Assembly (NCBI GenBank): GCA_023653055.1
Contig: JAMNXR010000008.1
Location: forward strand, 68,733 to 132,732
Reading direction: 5' to 3'
DNA: 64,000 bases
Source: Burkholderiaceae bacterium
GTDB lineage: Bacteria; Pseudomonadota; Gammaproteobacteria; Burkholderiales; Burkholderiaceae_B
The notes under the pieces were generated by a model, which saw nothing but the letters and a program-made list of their open reading frames with translations, was not told the DNA's origin and did not search any database. A program made the translations under genes and the position numbers. Positions 52,586 through 62,524 of the stretch are shown here, piece by piece. The number at the start of each line of letters is the position of its first letter. Within the stretch, counting starts at the first letter, position 1.

Positions 52586-53799
52586 TTCGTACTATTCCGA
52601 TTCGCTCTGAAAACTGGATGCCTGTTGTCGCGAAAACAAGGGATACGGACTTGCTTTTTAAAACACTTCCGCCGCTTTCTTTATACATACATGTGCCATG
52701 GTGTATTCGCAAATGTCCTTATTGCGATTTCAACTCCCATGAAGCATCAGGCGAGATTCCCGAGGATCTTTATCTCGATGCACTGCAAGCGGACATCGAG
52801 CAATCCTTGCCAGATGTCTGGGGACGTCCAGTCAACACAGTCTTTATTGGTGGAGGTACACCAAGCTTGCTTTCAGCCTCTGCCGTTGATCGATTGATGG
52901 CGATGCTGAGGTCGCACTTTAATCTTTGGCCAGATGCAGAGGTCACCCTGGAAGCGAACCCTGGCGCAGCCGAGGCCGGTCGTTTCAAATCCTATTCAGA
53001 AAGTGGCATCAATCGTATTTCCCTTGGTATCCAAACGTTTAATGACACGCAGCTTAAAAAGTTGGGTCGTGTACATGATGGCAAGCAAGCAAGGCAAGCT
53101 ATTGAAATGGCAATGACTGCAGTCGGTCGGGTCAATCTTGACTTGATGTTCGCTTTGCCGGATCAGACGTTCAAAGACGCGATGGACGATGCGCGCGAAG
53201 CACTTTCTTTTGGTACGGAGCACTTATCCATTTATCAGTTAACACTCGAGCCGAACACGGTCTTTTCCAAATTTCCGCCAAAGTTGCCTGATGAAGATAT
53301 TGCAGTCCAGATGGAAGAGGGCATCGAATCCCTTTTGGCTGAACATGATTTCGAGCGCTACGAGGTTTCTGCATTTGCACGTCCTGGCGCGCGCGCAAAA
53401 CACAACGTGAATTATTGGAAATTTGGGGACTATCTTGGTTTAGGACCTGGCGCACACGGCAAAGTCACATTTCCTGACCGTATTGTGCGCGAGATTCGAT
53501 TGCGCAATCCCGAAAGTTGGATGCACGCCAGCCTATTAAGAAATGCGAGTCAAATTTCAGAGTCACGCCTCGTTCCACGATCGGACTTTGCATTTGAATT
53601 CATGCTGAATGCGTTACGTCTCAGGGAGGGTGTGCCACTCGATTTGTTTTTCGAGAGAACGGGTCTGAGCTATGCAGATGTGTCCAGCAAACTTGCCCTT
53701 GCGAGACAAAAAAAACTTTTGACCTCGGACTTAACTCGATTGCAAGCGACCGATACGGGATGGCGATTTTTAAATGAGTTACAAACGATCTTTTTGTAA
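52582..53799 (+). CDS. hemW: HemW-like radical SAM protein
   Basis: LYIHVPWCIRKCPYCDFNSH, IGGGTPSLLSA, EANPGAAEAGRF, GINRISLGIQTFND; ATGA overlap with rdgB. Confidence 0.93.
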   Translation: MIRTIPIRSENWMPVVAKTRDTDLLFKTLPPLSLYIHVPWCIRKCPYCDFNSHEASGEIPEDLYLDALQADIEQSLPDVWGRPVNTVFIGGGTPSLLSASAVDRLMAMLRSHFNLWPDAEVTLEANPGAAEAGRFKSYSESGINRISLGIQTFNDTQLKKLGRVHDGKQARQAIEMAMTAVGRVNLDLMFALPDQTFKDAMDDAREALSFGTEHLSIYQLTLEPNTVFSKFPPKLPDEDIAVQMEEGIESLLAEHDFERYEVSAFARPGARAKHNVNYWKFGDYLGLGPGAHGKVTFPDRIVREIRLRNPESWMHASLLRNASQISESRLVPRSDFAFEFMLNALRLREGVPLDLFFERTGLSYADVSSKLALARQKKLLTSDLTRLQATDTGWRFLNELQTIFL

Positions 53800-53881
53800 T
53801 GTTATTGTTCTATTCACAATCACAACTTTTGCGCACCATTCCCTGTTTTAGTGCGTAAAGTGGTGCATGCGTTCTTTTTAA

Positions 53882-53896
53882 GCACCGTTATGGTGC
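53882..53896 (+). promoter_or_regulatory. NtrC binding site GCACC-N5-GGTGC
   Basis: Sequence GCACCGTTATGGTGC matches the dyad consensus exactly; half-sites GCACC (53833) and GGTGC (53862) upstream. Confidence 0.85.
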
Positions 53897-53948
53897 GTTT
53901 TTGTTTGATTTGTATGCGCCTTTTAGGGGCGTAGACCAGTTAAAATGA

Positions 53949-53965
53949 TTGGCACAGTTTTTGCT
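53949..53965 (+). promoter_or_regulatory. Sigma54 (-24/-12) promoter of glnA
   Basis: TTGGCACAGTTTTTGCT matches YTGGCACGrNNNTTGCW except one position; about 76 nt before the glnA ATG. Confidence 0.85.
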
Positions 53966-54040
53966 TTGTTGTTTTTATCTGTTTTAAAGATCTGCCACGT
54001 TTAATTATTTTTACTAATTTATATTTAGCGGAGTCATTTA

Positions 54041-55453
54041 ATGAGCACCCCTCAAGACGTTCTGAAGAAAATTGCTGAAAACGAAGTCAAATTTATCGAT
54101 TTCCGTTTTACAGACACCCTAGGCAAAGAACAGCACGTCTCCGTGCCCGTGAGCCAAATGGGCGAGGACAAGTTCAACGAAGGTCACGCTTTCGACGGTT
54201 CGTCGATCGCTGGCTGGAAGGGCATCGAAGCCTCAGATATGTTGTTGATGCCTGACGCATCCACTGCTCACATGGATCCATTCCGCGAAGAGTCGACCAT
54301 GATCATTACTTGTGACGTGGTTGAGCCAACAGATATGAAAGGTTATGAGCGTGATCCACGATCGCTCGCCAAGCGTGCTGAAGCCTACCTCAAGTCGAGC
54401 GGTTTAGGCGATACAGCTTTCTTTGGTCCTGAGCCCGAGTTCTTCGTTTTTGATGGCGTCACCTGGGGTGATGACATGTCTGGTTGCCACGTCAAGATCA
54501 AGTCCGACGAGGGCTTCTGGTCTTCAAACACCGACAACGAAGGCGGTAACCTCGCGCATCGTCCACGTGTAAAAGGCGGCTACTTCCCCGTGCCCCCCGT
54601 GGACTCCATGCAAGACATGCGTTCGGAAATGTGTATTTTGCTCGAAGAAGCTGGTATTCCAGTTGAAGTGCATCACCACGAAGTCGCTGGCGCTGGCCAA
54701 ATGGAGATCGGTACAAAGTTCAGCACACTGGTTCAGCGTGCTGACTGGATCCAGATCATGAAATACACCATCCACAACGTGGCGCACGCCTACGGCAAAA
54801 CAGCAACATTCATGCCTAAACCAATCGTTGGCGACAACGGTTCAGGCATGCACGTTCACCAGTCAATCTGGAAAGATGGTCAGAACCTGTTTGCTGGTAA
54901 TGGATATGCAGGTTTGTCAGAGTTCGCGTTGTATTACATTGGCGGCATCATCAAGCACGCCCGCGCACTCAACGCCATCACTAATCCTGGTACAAACTCT
55001 TATAAGCGTTTGGTTCCTCACTATGAAGCTCCGGTCAAGCTTGCTTACTCAGCACGCAACCGTTCAGCTTCGATTCGTATTCCTCACGTGGCAAACCCTA
55101 AGGGTCGCCGTATTGAGGCACGTTTCCCAGATCCACTTGCTAACCCATACTTGGCATTCTCTGCCTTGATGATGGCAGGTCTGGATGGTGTGCAAAACAA
55201 GATTCACCCTGGCGATCCCGCTGACAAAAACTTGTACGACTTGCCACCCGAAGAAGATGCAAAGATCCCCGTTGTGTGTGCTTCGCTCGAAGAAGCCATT
55301 GATGCACTCAACAAGGATCGTGAGTTTCTGACACGCGGTGGTGTGTTCACCAATGAAATGCTTGATGCCTATATTTCTTTGAAAAATAATGAAATTAATC
55401 GTCTTCGCATGACAACACACCCTGTCGAATTCGACATGTACTACAGCCTCTAA
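54041..55453 (+). CDS. glnA: Glutamine synthetase type I
   Basis: [58 protein letters not shown] adenylylation region. Confidence 0.97.
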   Translation: MSTPQDVLKKIAENEVKFIDFRFTDTLGKEQHVSVPVSQMGEDKFNEGHAFDGSSIAGWKGIEASDMLLMPDASTAHMDPFREESTMIITCDVVEPTDMKGYERDPRSLAKRAEAYLKSSGLGDTAFFGPEPEFFVFDGVTWGDDMSGCHVKIKSDEGFWSSNTDNEGGNLAHRPRVKGGYFPVPPVDSMQDMRSEMCILLEEAGIPVEVHHHEVAGAGQMEIGTKFSTLVQRADWIQIMKYTIHNVAHAYGKTATFMPKPIVGDNGSGMHVHQSIWKDGQNLFAGNGYAGLSEFALYYIGGIIKHARALNAITNPGTNSYKRLVPHYEAPVKLAYSARNRSASIRIPHVANPKGRRIEARFPDPLANPYLAFSALMMAGLDGVQNKIHPGDPADKNLYDLPPEEDAKIPVVCASLEEAIDALNKDREFLTRGGVFTNEMLDAYISLKNNEINRLRMTTHPVEFDMYYSL

Positions 55454-55470
55454 ACTGCCGACAAAACTTG

Positions 55471-55496
55471 GGGTCGGGCCTCCCGGCCCGATACCC
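55471..55496 (+). promoter_or_regulatory. RNA hairpin between glnA and glnL, abutting the glnL start codon
   Basis: GGGTCGGGCC-TCCC-GGCCCG-AT-ACCC: 10-bp stem with a 2-nt bulge and 4-nt loop, ATG follows at 55497; no U-run. Confidence 0.65.
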
Positions 55497-56549
55497 ATGA
55501 TTTCCGTTGAAGCCTTCGATTTGCTCGCCACGACAGTTCTCTTGTTGAACCGTCACGGCGAAGTTGTACAGGCTAATTCGGCTGCAGAAATGATGTTTGG
55601 TCGGTCTAAGCGCCACTTGATTGGGGCGCCGGCCGACTTTTTATTTGAACGTGACGCTGCCCTCGAACACTCCATTCAACAAGCCTGTGCGGGTGAGGTG
55701 GATGATTGTCGGCAGTTCGCACGAACAAGGCGTGGAGCCGATACCGTTGAAGTAGGTGTCACTTCAATTGCACTTACCAACAAACCATGGGCCGCCTTGC
55801 TTGAAGTTAAAGATATCGAACAACGTGTTCTCGTTGATCGCAGCATACGTTTAGTTGATGAAATTGAAACTCAACACGAATTGCTAAGAAACCTCGCACA
55901 TGAAGTCAAAAATCCGTTAGGTGGCTTGCGCGGTGCCGCACAACTACTTGAATCAGAACTCCCGGATCCTGCCTTACAAGAATACACCCGCGTCATCATC
56001 TCCGAAGCGGATAGACTTCAAGCACTTGTTGACAGGCTGGCCGCGCCGCAACGTATGCCTGTCCAGTGGCAACTGGTCAATATTCACGAAGTATGTGAGC
56101 GCGTGTGCGCATTAGTTAAAGCCGAGTTTAGAGACGTCGCATTGATTCGTGACTATGACGCCTCTATGCCTGAGTTTCGTGCAGACCCTGCCAGACTCAT
56201 GCAAGCGCTTCTAAATGTGGTGCGCAATGCCGCGCAAGTGATGACGGGTTCAACACCGACACACGCACCACAAATTATTTTAAAAACGCGCATCGCGCGA
56301 CAGGTATTACTTAGACACAAACAGCATCGAATGGCTGTTGTGGTGTCGGTGATTGACAACGGACCTGGTGTACCCGCAAATCTTCACGACCGCATTTTTC
56401 ATCCTCTTGTGACTGGACGCGAAGGGGGGACGGGCTTAGGTCTCAGCCTTGCCCAAGACTTCGTTCAGCAGCACGGAGGCGTCATTGAATTTGATTCGAG
56501 ACCCGGACACACCGAGTTTCGCCTGATGCTTCCCATGGAGCCGCTATGA
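55497..56549 (+). CDS. glnL: Nitrogen regulation sensor histidine kinase NtrB/GlnL
   Basis: PAS-like N-terminus, NLAHEVKNPLGGLRGAAQLLE, GGTGLGLSLAQDFVQQHGG; followed by NtrC. Confidence 0.94.
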   Translation: MISVEAFDLLATTVLLLNRHGEVVQANSAAEMMFGRSKRHLIGAPADFLFERDAALEHSIQQACAGEVDDCRQFARTRRGADTVEVGVTSIALTNKPWAALLEVKDIEQRVLVDRSIRLVDEIETQHELLRNLAHEVKNPLGGLRGAAQLLESELPDPALQEYTRVIISEADRLQALVDRLAAPQRMPVQWQLVNIHEVCERVCALVKAEFRDVALIRDYDASMPEFRADPARLMQALLNVVRNAAQVMTGSTPTHAPQIILKTRIARQVLLRHKQHRMAVVVSVIDNGPGVPANLHDRIFHPLVTGREGGTGLGLSLAQDFVQQHGGVIEFDSRPGHTEFRLMLPMEPL

Positions 56550-58024
56550 AACCAGTATGGATTGTGGACGATGATCAAGCCATTCGTTGGGTACTCGAAA
56601 AAGCGCTCAGCCGAGCGGGCATGGTGACACGGAGTTTTGTAGGGGCCAGTGATGTGTCCATTGCGCTTGAGTCAGAGCTACCTGCCGCGTTGATATCAGA
56701 TATTCGAATGCCAGGAACAGATGGCTTTTCCCTACTCAAACACGTCAAAGAAAAATATCCCTTACTGCCGGTCATAATCATGACGGCATACAGCGATCTC
56801 GATAGCACTGTCACTGCATTTCAAGGGGGAGCCTTTGATTATTTAGCAAAGCCATTTGATATCAACGAGGCGGTTGCTTTGATTGCGCGCGCTGTTCGTG
56901 AACCCTCTTCGAACGATGGCAGCCAATCTCTCGTCCTTTCCGATGAAAACAGTGCGTCTGCGCCAGCCTCTAATAAAGGCATCCTCACGCAATCATCTTC
57001 TGTTGCGATGCAGGAAGTATTTCGTGCCATCGGACGTTTGGCACACTCAAATGTCACGGTATTGATTACGGGCGAATCCGGAACGGGTAAAGAACTTGTT
57101 GCACATGCGTTGCATAGTCATGGCGTGCGTGCCAAAGGTCCTTTTGTTGCATTGAACACGGCGGCGATTCCTCGAGACCTGCTCGAAGCTGAATTATTTG
57201 GTCATGAACGTGGTGCATTTACAGGTGCCAACTCTTTACGTCGGGGTCGCTTCGAAGAGGCAAGTGGCGGCACGCTGTTTCTGGATGAAATCGGCGACAT
57301 GCCCTTTGAACTGCAAACGAGATTGCTGCGTGTGTTGTCTGACGGTACGTTTTACCGTGTGGGTGGCGCGCAACCAGTACGCGTAGATGTCCGCATTGTT
57401 GCAGCAACACACCAGCCCTTAGAAGAGCGGGTTCGGGAGGGAAAATTCCGCGAAGACTTATTTCATCGTCTCAACGTCATCCGATTGCGTTTACCTGCAC
57501 TTAGAGAGAGACGCGAGGATATCGCCGAGTTAGCACGACATTTCTTATCTGTGTGCGCGCGCGGTGTTGGTGTACCTGTTAAAAAGATTTCTGACCAAGC
57601 CATGCAAGTGTTGGCTCAGTTTGATTTTCCCGGAAACGTTAGACAGCTTGAAAACTTTTGTCATTGGTTAACGGTCATGGCTCCGGGACAAACAGTCGAA
57701 GTGAGTGATTTGCCCCCTGAGGTCCGTGCGGCCGATTTACCCGAAACATCCAGCCTTCAGACGCTCAAAAGTAGCCCACAAAGCTGGCAACAACTCCTTG
57801 CCCAAGACGCCAGCACGCGTCTTTCTCGATCAGACCCCGAAGTGTGGGCTGCATTAACGCAACAATTTGAACGTACGATTTTGCAATCATCTCTCGAGGT
57901 GTGCCGAGGCAGGCGCGTTGAGGCTGCGGCACGTCTTGGAATGGGTCGCAATACGATTACGAGAAAGCTTCGCGAACTTGGAATGGATGCCGGTTATCAA
58001 GACAATCCGGCAGAGTCGACATAA
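56546..58024 (+). CDS. glnG: Nitrogen regulation response regulator NtrC/GlnG
   Basis: [14 protein letters not shown] receiver, [34 protein letters not shown], Fis-type HTH at C-terminus. Confidence 0.96.
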   Translation: MKPVWIVDDDQAIRWVLEKALSRAGMVTRSFVGASDVSIALESELPAALISDIRMPGTDGFSLLKHVKEKYPLLPVIIMTAYSDLDSTVTAFQGGAFDYLAKPFDINEAVALIARAVREPSSNDGSQSLVLSDENSASAPASNKGILTQSSSVAMQEVFRAIGRLAHSNVTVLITGESGTGKELVAHALHSHGVRAKGPFVALNTAAIPRDLLEAELFGHERGAFTGANSLRRGRFEEASGGTLFLDEIGDMPFELQTRLLRVLSDGTFYRVGGAQPVRVDVRIVAATHQPLEERVREGKFREDLFHRLNVIRLRLPALRERREDIAELARHFLSVCARGVGVPVKKISDQAMQVLAQFDFPGNVRQLENFCHWLTVMAPGQTVEVSDLPPEVRAADLPETSSLQTLKSSPQSWQQLLAQDASTRLSRSDPEVWAALTQQFERTILQSSLEVCRGRRVEAAARLGMGRNTITRKLRELGMDAGYQDNPAEST

Positions 58025-58108
58025 CAGTCAATTTTGATGTTTTTCCTCCCTTTAAGCTATCGCTTTCAACTATTGAAGGCTAAAATCCAATAGTTATTTA
58101 TTGGAGCA

Positions 58109-58498
58109 ATGATGTCTAAGCAAATTATCTATACAAATGCCGCACCAGCCGCTGTTGGTCCGTATTCACAAGCCGTTGTCGTTCCCGCTGGCAAAATGGT
58201 TTTTCTATCTGGACAGATCGGCTTAGTGCCTGCGACAGGCAATATGGTTTCAGACCAATTTGAACCTCAGGTCAGACAGGCTTTTGCCAATATGAAAGCC
58301 GTCATTGAAGAGGCGGGTGGCAGACTTGAAGATATCGTCAAACTGACGCTGTTTCTGACCGATCTCAAACAGTTTCCCGTCGTCAACAGCATTATGGCCG
58401 AGTTGATTCCTGAACCCTTTCCTGCACGCTCTACCGTTGGCGTGAGCAGCCTTCCAAAAGATGCGCAATTTGAGGTTGAAGCAACGATCGTCATTTGA
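58109..58498 (+). CDS. ridA: RidA family reactive intermediate/imine deaminase
   Basis: NAAPAAVGPYSQAVVV, SGQIGLVP, PFPARSTVGVSSLPKDAQFEVEATIVI. Confidence 0.93.
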   Translation: MMSKQIIYTNAAPAAVGPYSQAVVVPAGKMVFLSGQIGLVPATGNMVSDQFEPQVRQAFANMKAVIEEAGGRLEDIVKLTLFLTDLKQFPVVNSIMAELIPEPFPARSTVGVSSLPKDAQFEVEATIVI

Positions 58499-58519
58499 TA
58501 CTGACACAACCCATTTGGG

Positions 58520-60607
58520 GTGATCTTGTCTAAACCAGTCAAATACGCAGCTAAGCGTCCATCCAAACGGGGCGGCGGGACAGATTTGTCCATGCGTGCA
58601 AAATTCGAACGACTCGGCTTGACCTCACCTGAATCCTTTGTCTTGCATTTGCCCATTCGCTACGAAGATGAAACGCAGATTCAGGATATCGTCACTTTAC
58701 GACCTGGCATGTTAGCCCAAGTAGAAGGTGAGGTCGTCCGCTCGGATATTGTGCTCAAGCCAAGACGTCAACTCACTGCGACGCTTAAAGATGACTCCGC
58801 AGAAATCGCCTTGCGTTGGCTGACCTTTTATCCTAGCCAACTCAGTCAAATGCAGACGGGCAAAAGGTGGCGTGTGCGTGGCGAGGTACGTGGTGGGCTG
58901 TATGGCTTTGAGATGATTCATCCACGCATCTCGACACCAGGCGCACCACTTTCTGCTGCATTGACACCCGTTTACCCCACCACTGAGGGCTTGTCACAAC
59001 CTAGTTTACGTAAAGCGATTACGCAAGCGCTCAGCGCAACGAACTTACAAGACACATTGCCTGCGCATTTACTTAAACAACTTGAATTAATGAGTTTTGA
59101 GCAGGCGATTCGCACGCTCCATGGCCCAACGCCCGATATGGATGCTCAGGCGCTGATGGAACATGCACATCCTGCCTGGATACGCATCAAGTTTGACGAG
59201 TTGTTGGCGCAACAACTGTCTCTTGCCGCTGCCCGTACCGCGCGTCAAAGTAAGCGAGCCCGAGCGTTTCCCCTGCGTCCGTCAACGAATAGTTTGTGTT
59301 CCAAATTAAAAGAGGCGCTCCCTTTTGCATTAACGGGAGCACAACTACGGGTGTGTCACGAGATCGCGACAGATCTTGAACGAACGTATCCCATGTATCG
59401 TTTATTGCAGGGAGATGTCGGCAGTGGCAAAACGATTGTGGCGGCTCTCGCTGCATTACAGGCCATCGAACAAGGCGCACAAGTCGCTTTGATGGCACCC
59501 ACTGAAATTTTGGCGGAGCAACACTACGTCAAGCTCAAGTTCTGGTGTGAGCCGCTTGGGGTCAAAGTCACTTGGCTGGCGGGCAGTGTCACGGCCAAGG
59601 CTCGACGCGAAGCGCTCCAAGATATTGGTTCTGGCCATGCAAAACTCATTGTTGGTACGCAAGCACTCATCCAAGAGGGTGTTGATTTTCATTCACTAGG
59701 ACTCATTATCGTAGATGAGCAGCATCGCTTTGGTGTGACCCAGCGGCTTACGCTTTCCCTCAAAGGGGAAGATGATATCGCGTTGGTGCCCCATCAGTTG
59801 ACCATGAGCGCGACGCCTATCCCACGCACGCTCGCAATGACATTTTATGCAGATCTTGAAGTGTCCTCTATCGATGAACTTCCTCCGGGCAGAACCCCTG
59901 TGATCACTAAATTGATCGCTTCTGACCGTCGCAACGAACTGATTGAACATGTCGCTAAAGCCGTTGCCAAAGGTCAACAGACCTATTGGGTCTGTCCCTT
60001 AGTCGAAGAAAGTGAAGCGCTTGATTTACAAACAGCCGTTGATACACACCGGGATTTGTCTGAAGCGCTGGTCGGGATCAACGTTGGTCTTGTTCATGGC
60101 CGATTACCCACTGCTGAAAAAGCGCAAGTAATGCAAGCATTTCGCTCAGGTGAAATCAATGTTCTCGTGGCAACAACCGTCATCGAAGTGGGTGTGGATG
60201 TACCAAATGCCTCGCTCATGGTGATTGAGCATGCTGAACGCTTTGGCTTGGCTCAGCTTCATCAGCTAAGGGGACGCGTCGGGCGGGGCGCTTTACAGTC
60301 AGTCTGTGTTTTACTCTATCAAACACCGCTCTCTATGATCGCCCGTCAACGCTTACGGGCTATGTACGAAACGCAAGACGGTTTTGAGATTGCGCAGCGT
60401 GATTTAGATCTGCGTGGTCCAGGAGAGCTCTTGGGTGCGAGACAGTCTGGGGTCTCTTTACTTCGATTTGCAGATCTGGCAACCGACTCTGCGCTTGTGC
60501 GCATGGCGCGAGAAGTCGCAACAGATCTTAGAAAAAATTCGCCCGAAATTGTTCAGCTTCATCTAAATCGCTGGATGCGAGGTCGCGAAGATTACCTGCG
60601 TAGTTAA
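58520..60607 (+). CDS. recG: ATP-dependent DNA helicase RecG (start uncertain, GTG at 58520)
   Basis: LLQGDVGSGKTIVAALAAL, IVDEQHRFGV, MSATPIPRTLAMTFYADL, HQLRGRVGRG, DLRGPGELLGARQSG. Confidence 0.96.
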   Translation: MILSKPVKYAAKRPSKRGGGTDLSMRAKFERLGLTSPESFVLHLPIRYEDETQIQDIVTLRPGMLAQVEGEVVRSDIVLKPRRQLTATLKDDSAEIALRWLTFYPSQLSQMQTGKRWRVRGEVRGGLYGFEMIHPRISTPGAPLSAALTPVYPTTEGLSQPSLRKAITQALSATNLQDTLPAHLLKQLELMSFEQAIRTLHGPTPDMDAQALMEHAHPAWIRIKFDELLAQQLSLAAARTARQSKRARAFPLRPSTNSLCSKLKEALPFALTGAQLRVCHEIATDLERTYPMYRLLQGDVGSGKTIVAALAALQAIEQGAQVALMAPTEILAEQHYVKLKFWCEPLGVKVTWLAGSVTAKARREALQDIGSGHAKLIVGTQALIQEGVDFHSLGLIIVDEQHRFGVTQRLTLSLKGEDDIALVPHQLTMSATPIPRTLAMTFYADLEVSSIDELPPGRTPVITKLIASDRRNELIEHVAKAVAKGQQTYWVCPLVEESEALDLQTAVDTHRDLSEALVGINVGLVHGRLPTAEKAQVMQAFRSGEINVLVATTVIEVGVDVPNASLMVIEHAERFGLAQLHQLRGRVGRGALQSVCVLLYQTPLSMIARQRLRAMYETQDGFEIAQRDLDLRGPGELLGARQSGVSLLRFADLATDSALVRMAREVATDLRKNSPEIVQLHLNRWMRGREDYLRS

Positions 60608-60661
60608 CTTTTTTACAATATTTTTATATTTAACGTTTTGATTTATTTATCTGGATCTGTG

Positions 60662-61606
60662 ATGACGTTGACCGAACTGAAGTACATCGTGGCTGTGGCA
60701 AGAGAGCGTCACTTTGGTCGTGCCGCTGAAGCCTGCTTTGTCAGCCAACCCACGCTGTCAGTGGCCATTCGAAAGCTTGAAGACGAGCTCGGTATTACAC
60801 TATTTGAACGTGGCGGAACTGAAGTCGGCGTCACTGCAATCGGGCTACAAATTATTTCACAAGCACAAAAGGTGCTTGAAGAAAGCGCAAATTTAAAAGA
60901 ACTTGCCCGTTTAGGACATGATCCATTGACCGGCGCCTTACGTGTAGGCGTGATCCATACGATTGGTCCTTATCTGCTGCCTAAACTTGTTCCTGCGCAA
61001 ATTGAGCGTACGCCACAGATGCCTCTTATTTTGCAAGAGAATTTCACCGTCAAGCTCATTGAACTCTTGCGACAGGGCGAAATCGATTGTGCCATTATGG
61101 CTTTACCTTTGCCCGATGCAGGACTGATGACTCAGCCTCTGTATGATGAAGAGTTTATTGTGGTGATTCCTGCTGGTCACCCTTGGGCTAACCGTAAATC
61201 TATCGCTGCTGAAGACTTGAAACAACAAAATATGTTGTTACTAGGAAGTGGGCACTGCTTTCGCGATCAAGTGCTTGAGGTCTGTCCAGAGCTTTCTCGC
61301 TTCGCCGCATCAAGCGAGGGAATTCAGCGTACATTTGAAGGTTCTTCCCTTGAAACCATCCGCCACATGGTCGCTGCGGGCATCGGCATCACCGTGATGC
61401 CCCGTACGTCTGTGCCGAAAGAAGAACGCAACAATAAACTGTTGCGTTATATCCCGTTCGAACGTCCCATTCCCGATCGTCGGGTTGTATTAGCTTGGAG
61501 AAAGAGTTTTCCTCGTGCGGCGGCTATTGAGGCACTTGCACAATCGGTTTATGCCTGTCAATTACAGAACGTCAACATGTTGTCACAACATCCCCAAGCA
61601 AACTAG
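60662..61606 (+). CDS. oxyR: LysR-family hydrogen peroxide sensor OxyR
   Basis: MTLTELKYIVAVARERHFGRAAEACFVSQPTLSVAIRKLEDELG; redox motif LLGSGHCFRDQVLEVCPEL. Confidence 0.93.
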   Translation: MTLTELKYIVAVARERHFGRAAEACFVSQPTLSVAIRKLEDELGITLFERGGTEVGVTAIGLQIISQAQKVLEESANLKELARLGHDPLTGALRVGVIHTIGPYLLPKLVPAQIERTPQMPLILQENFTVKLIELLRQGEIDCAIMALPLPDAGLMTQPLYDEEFIVVIPAGHPWANRKSIAAEDLKQQNMLLLGSGHCFRDQVLEVCPELSRFAASSEGIQRTFEGSSLETIRHMVAAGIGITVMPRTSVPKEERNNKLLRYIPFERPIPDRRVVLAWRKSFPRAAAIEALAQSVYACQLQNVNMLSQHPQAN

Positions 61607-61615
61607 AGCACGGCG

Positions 61616-62467
61616 ATGACAAAACTAAAACTTTACTGGCGCTTAGTTCGGCTAGATAAGCCTATTGGAATTTTGTTATTGCTTTGGCCGACACTTTGGG
61701 CCTTGTTTGCGGCGGCGGATGGATTCCCTGATGGACATATCTTAGTGGTTTTTGTTTTGGGCACCATCCTCATGCGCTCAGCAGGGTGCGCGGTGAATGA
61801 TTACTTTGACCGCGACGTTGATTTACATGTCAAGCGCACTCAGGGGCGAGTGCTCGCAACACGCGCAATTGCTCCGCGCGAAGCCCTTTATGTCGCAGCA
61901 ACGCTTGGATTGCTCAGCCTAGGTCTTGTATTGACGACAAATCGACTTACCATCTTACTTGCATGTGTTGCTGCTTTTTTAGCCGTGACTTATCCGCTAT
62001 TTAAAAGATTTTTTTCTATCCCGCAGGCCTATCTGGGTATCGCATTTGGTTTCGGCATCCCAATGGGATTTGCTGCCATTCAGGATACAGTCCCTGTTGT
62101 GGCCTGGCTGTTACTGATTGCAAATATCTTTTGGGCGATTGCCTATGACACCGAATATGCAATGGTCGATCGCGATGATGATGTGCGTTTAGGCGTCAAA
62201 TCATCCGCTATAACTTTTGGTCAATATGATGTATTGATCGTGGCGCTTTGCTATGGTTTGATGCTATTTTTACTCGGTGTTACGGGCGTTTGGTTGGCGT
62301 ACGGCTGGATGTTTTTTTTAGCGCTTAGCGTAGCCGCAGGCATTGCTGCAAAACACATTCAATGGATCCGTGGTCGGGATCGACAATTATGCTTTAAAGC
62401 ATTTCTTCATAATACGTGGATTGGTGCAATTGTATTTGTGGGTATTGCGCTTGAAGTCCTGAGCTAA
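61616..62467 (+). CDS. ubiA: 4-hydroxybenzoate octaprenyltransferase
   Basis: LVRLDKPIGILLLLWPTLWAL, NDYFDRDVDLHVKRTQGRVLATRAI, YDTEYAMVDRDDDVRLGVKSSAI. Confidence 0.95.
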   Translation: MTKLKLYWRLVRLDKPIGILLLLWPTLWALFAAADGFPDGHILVVFVLGTILMRSAGCAVNDYFDRDVDLHVKRTQGRVLATRAIAPREALYVAATLGLLSLGLVLTTNRLTILLACVAAFLAVTYPLFKRFFSIPQAYLGIAFGFGIPMGFAAIQDTVPVVAWLLLIANIFWAIAYDTEYAMVDRDDDVRLGVKSSAITFGQYDVLIVALCYGLMLFLLGVTGVWLAYGWMFFLALSVAAGIAAKHIQWIRGRDRQLCFKAFLHNTWIGAIVFVGIALEVLS

Positions 62468-62524
62468 GCTCCTGGTTTTTCCAATTCATTAAGATTGATT
62501 TCTAAAGAATAAATAGGTGATGCG

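Noticed and set aside
55064-55531. 155-aa antisense ORF over the glnA 3' end and glnL start
   Set aside because: Entirely explained by glnA/glnL coding; typical shadow ORF
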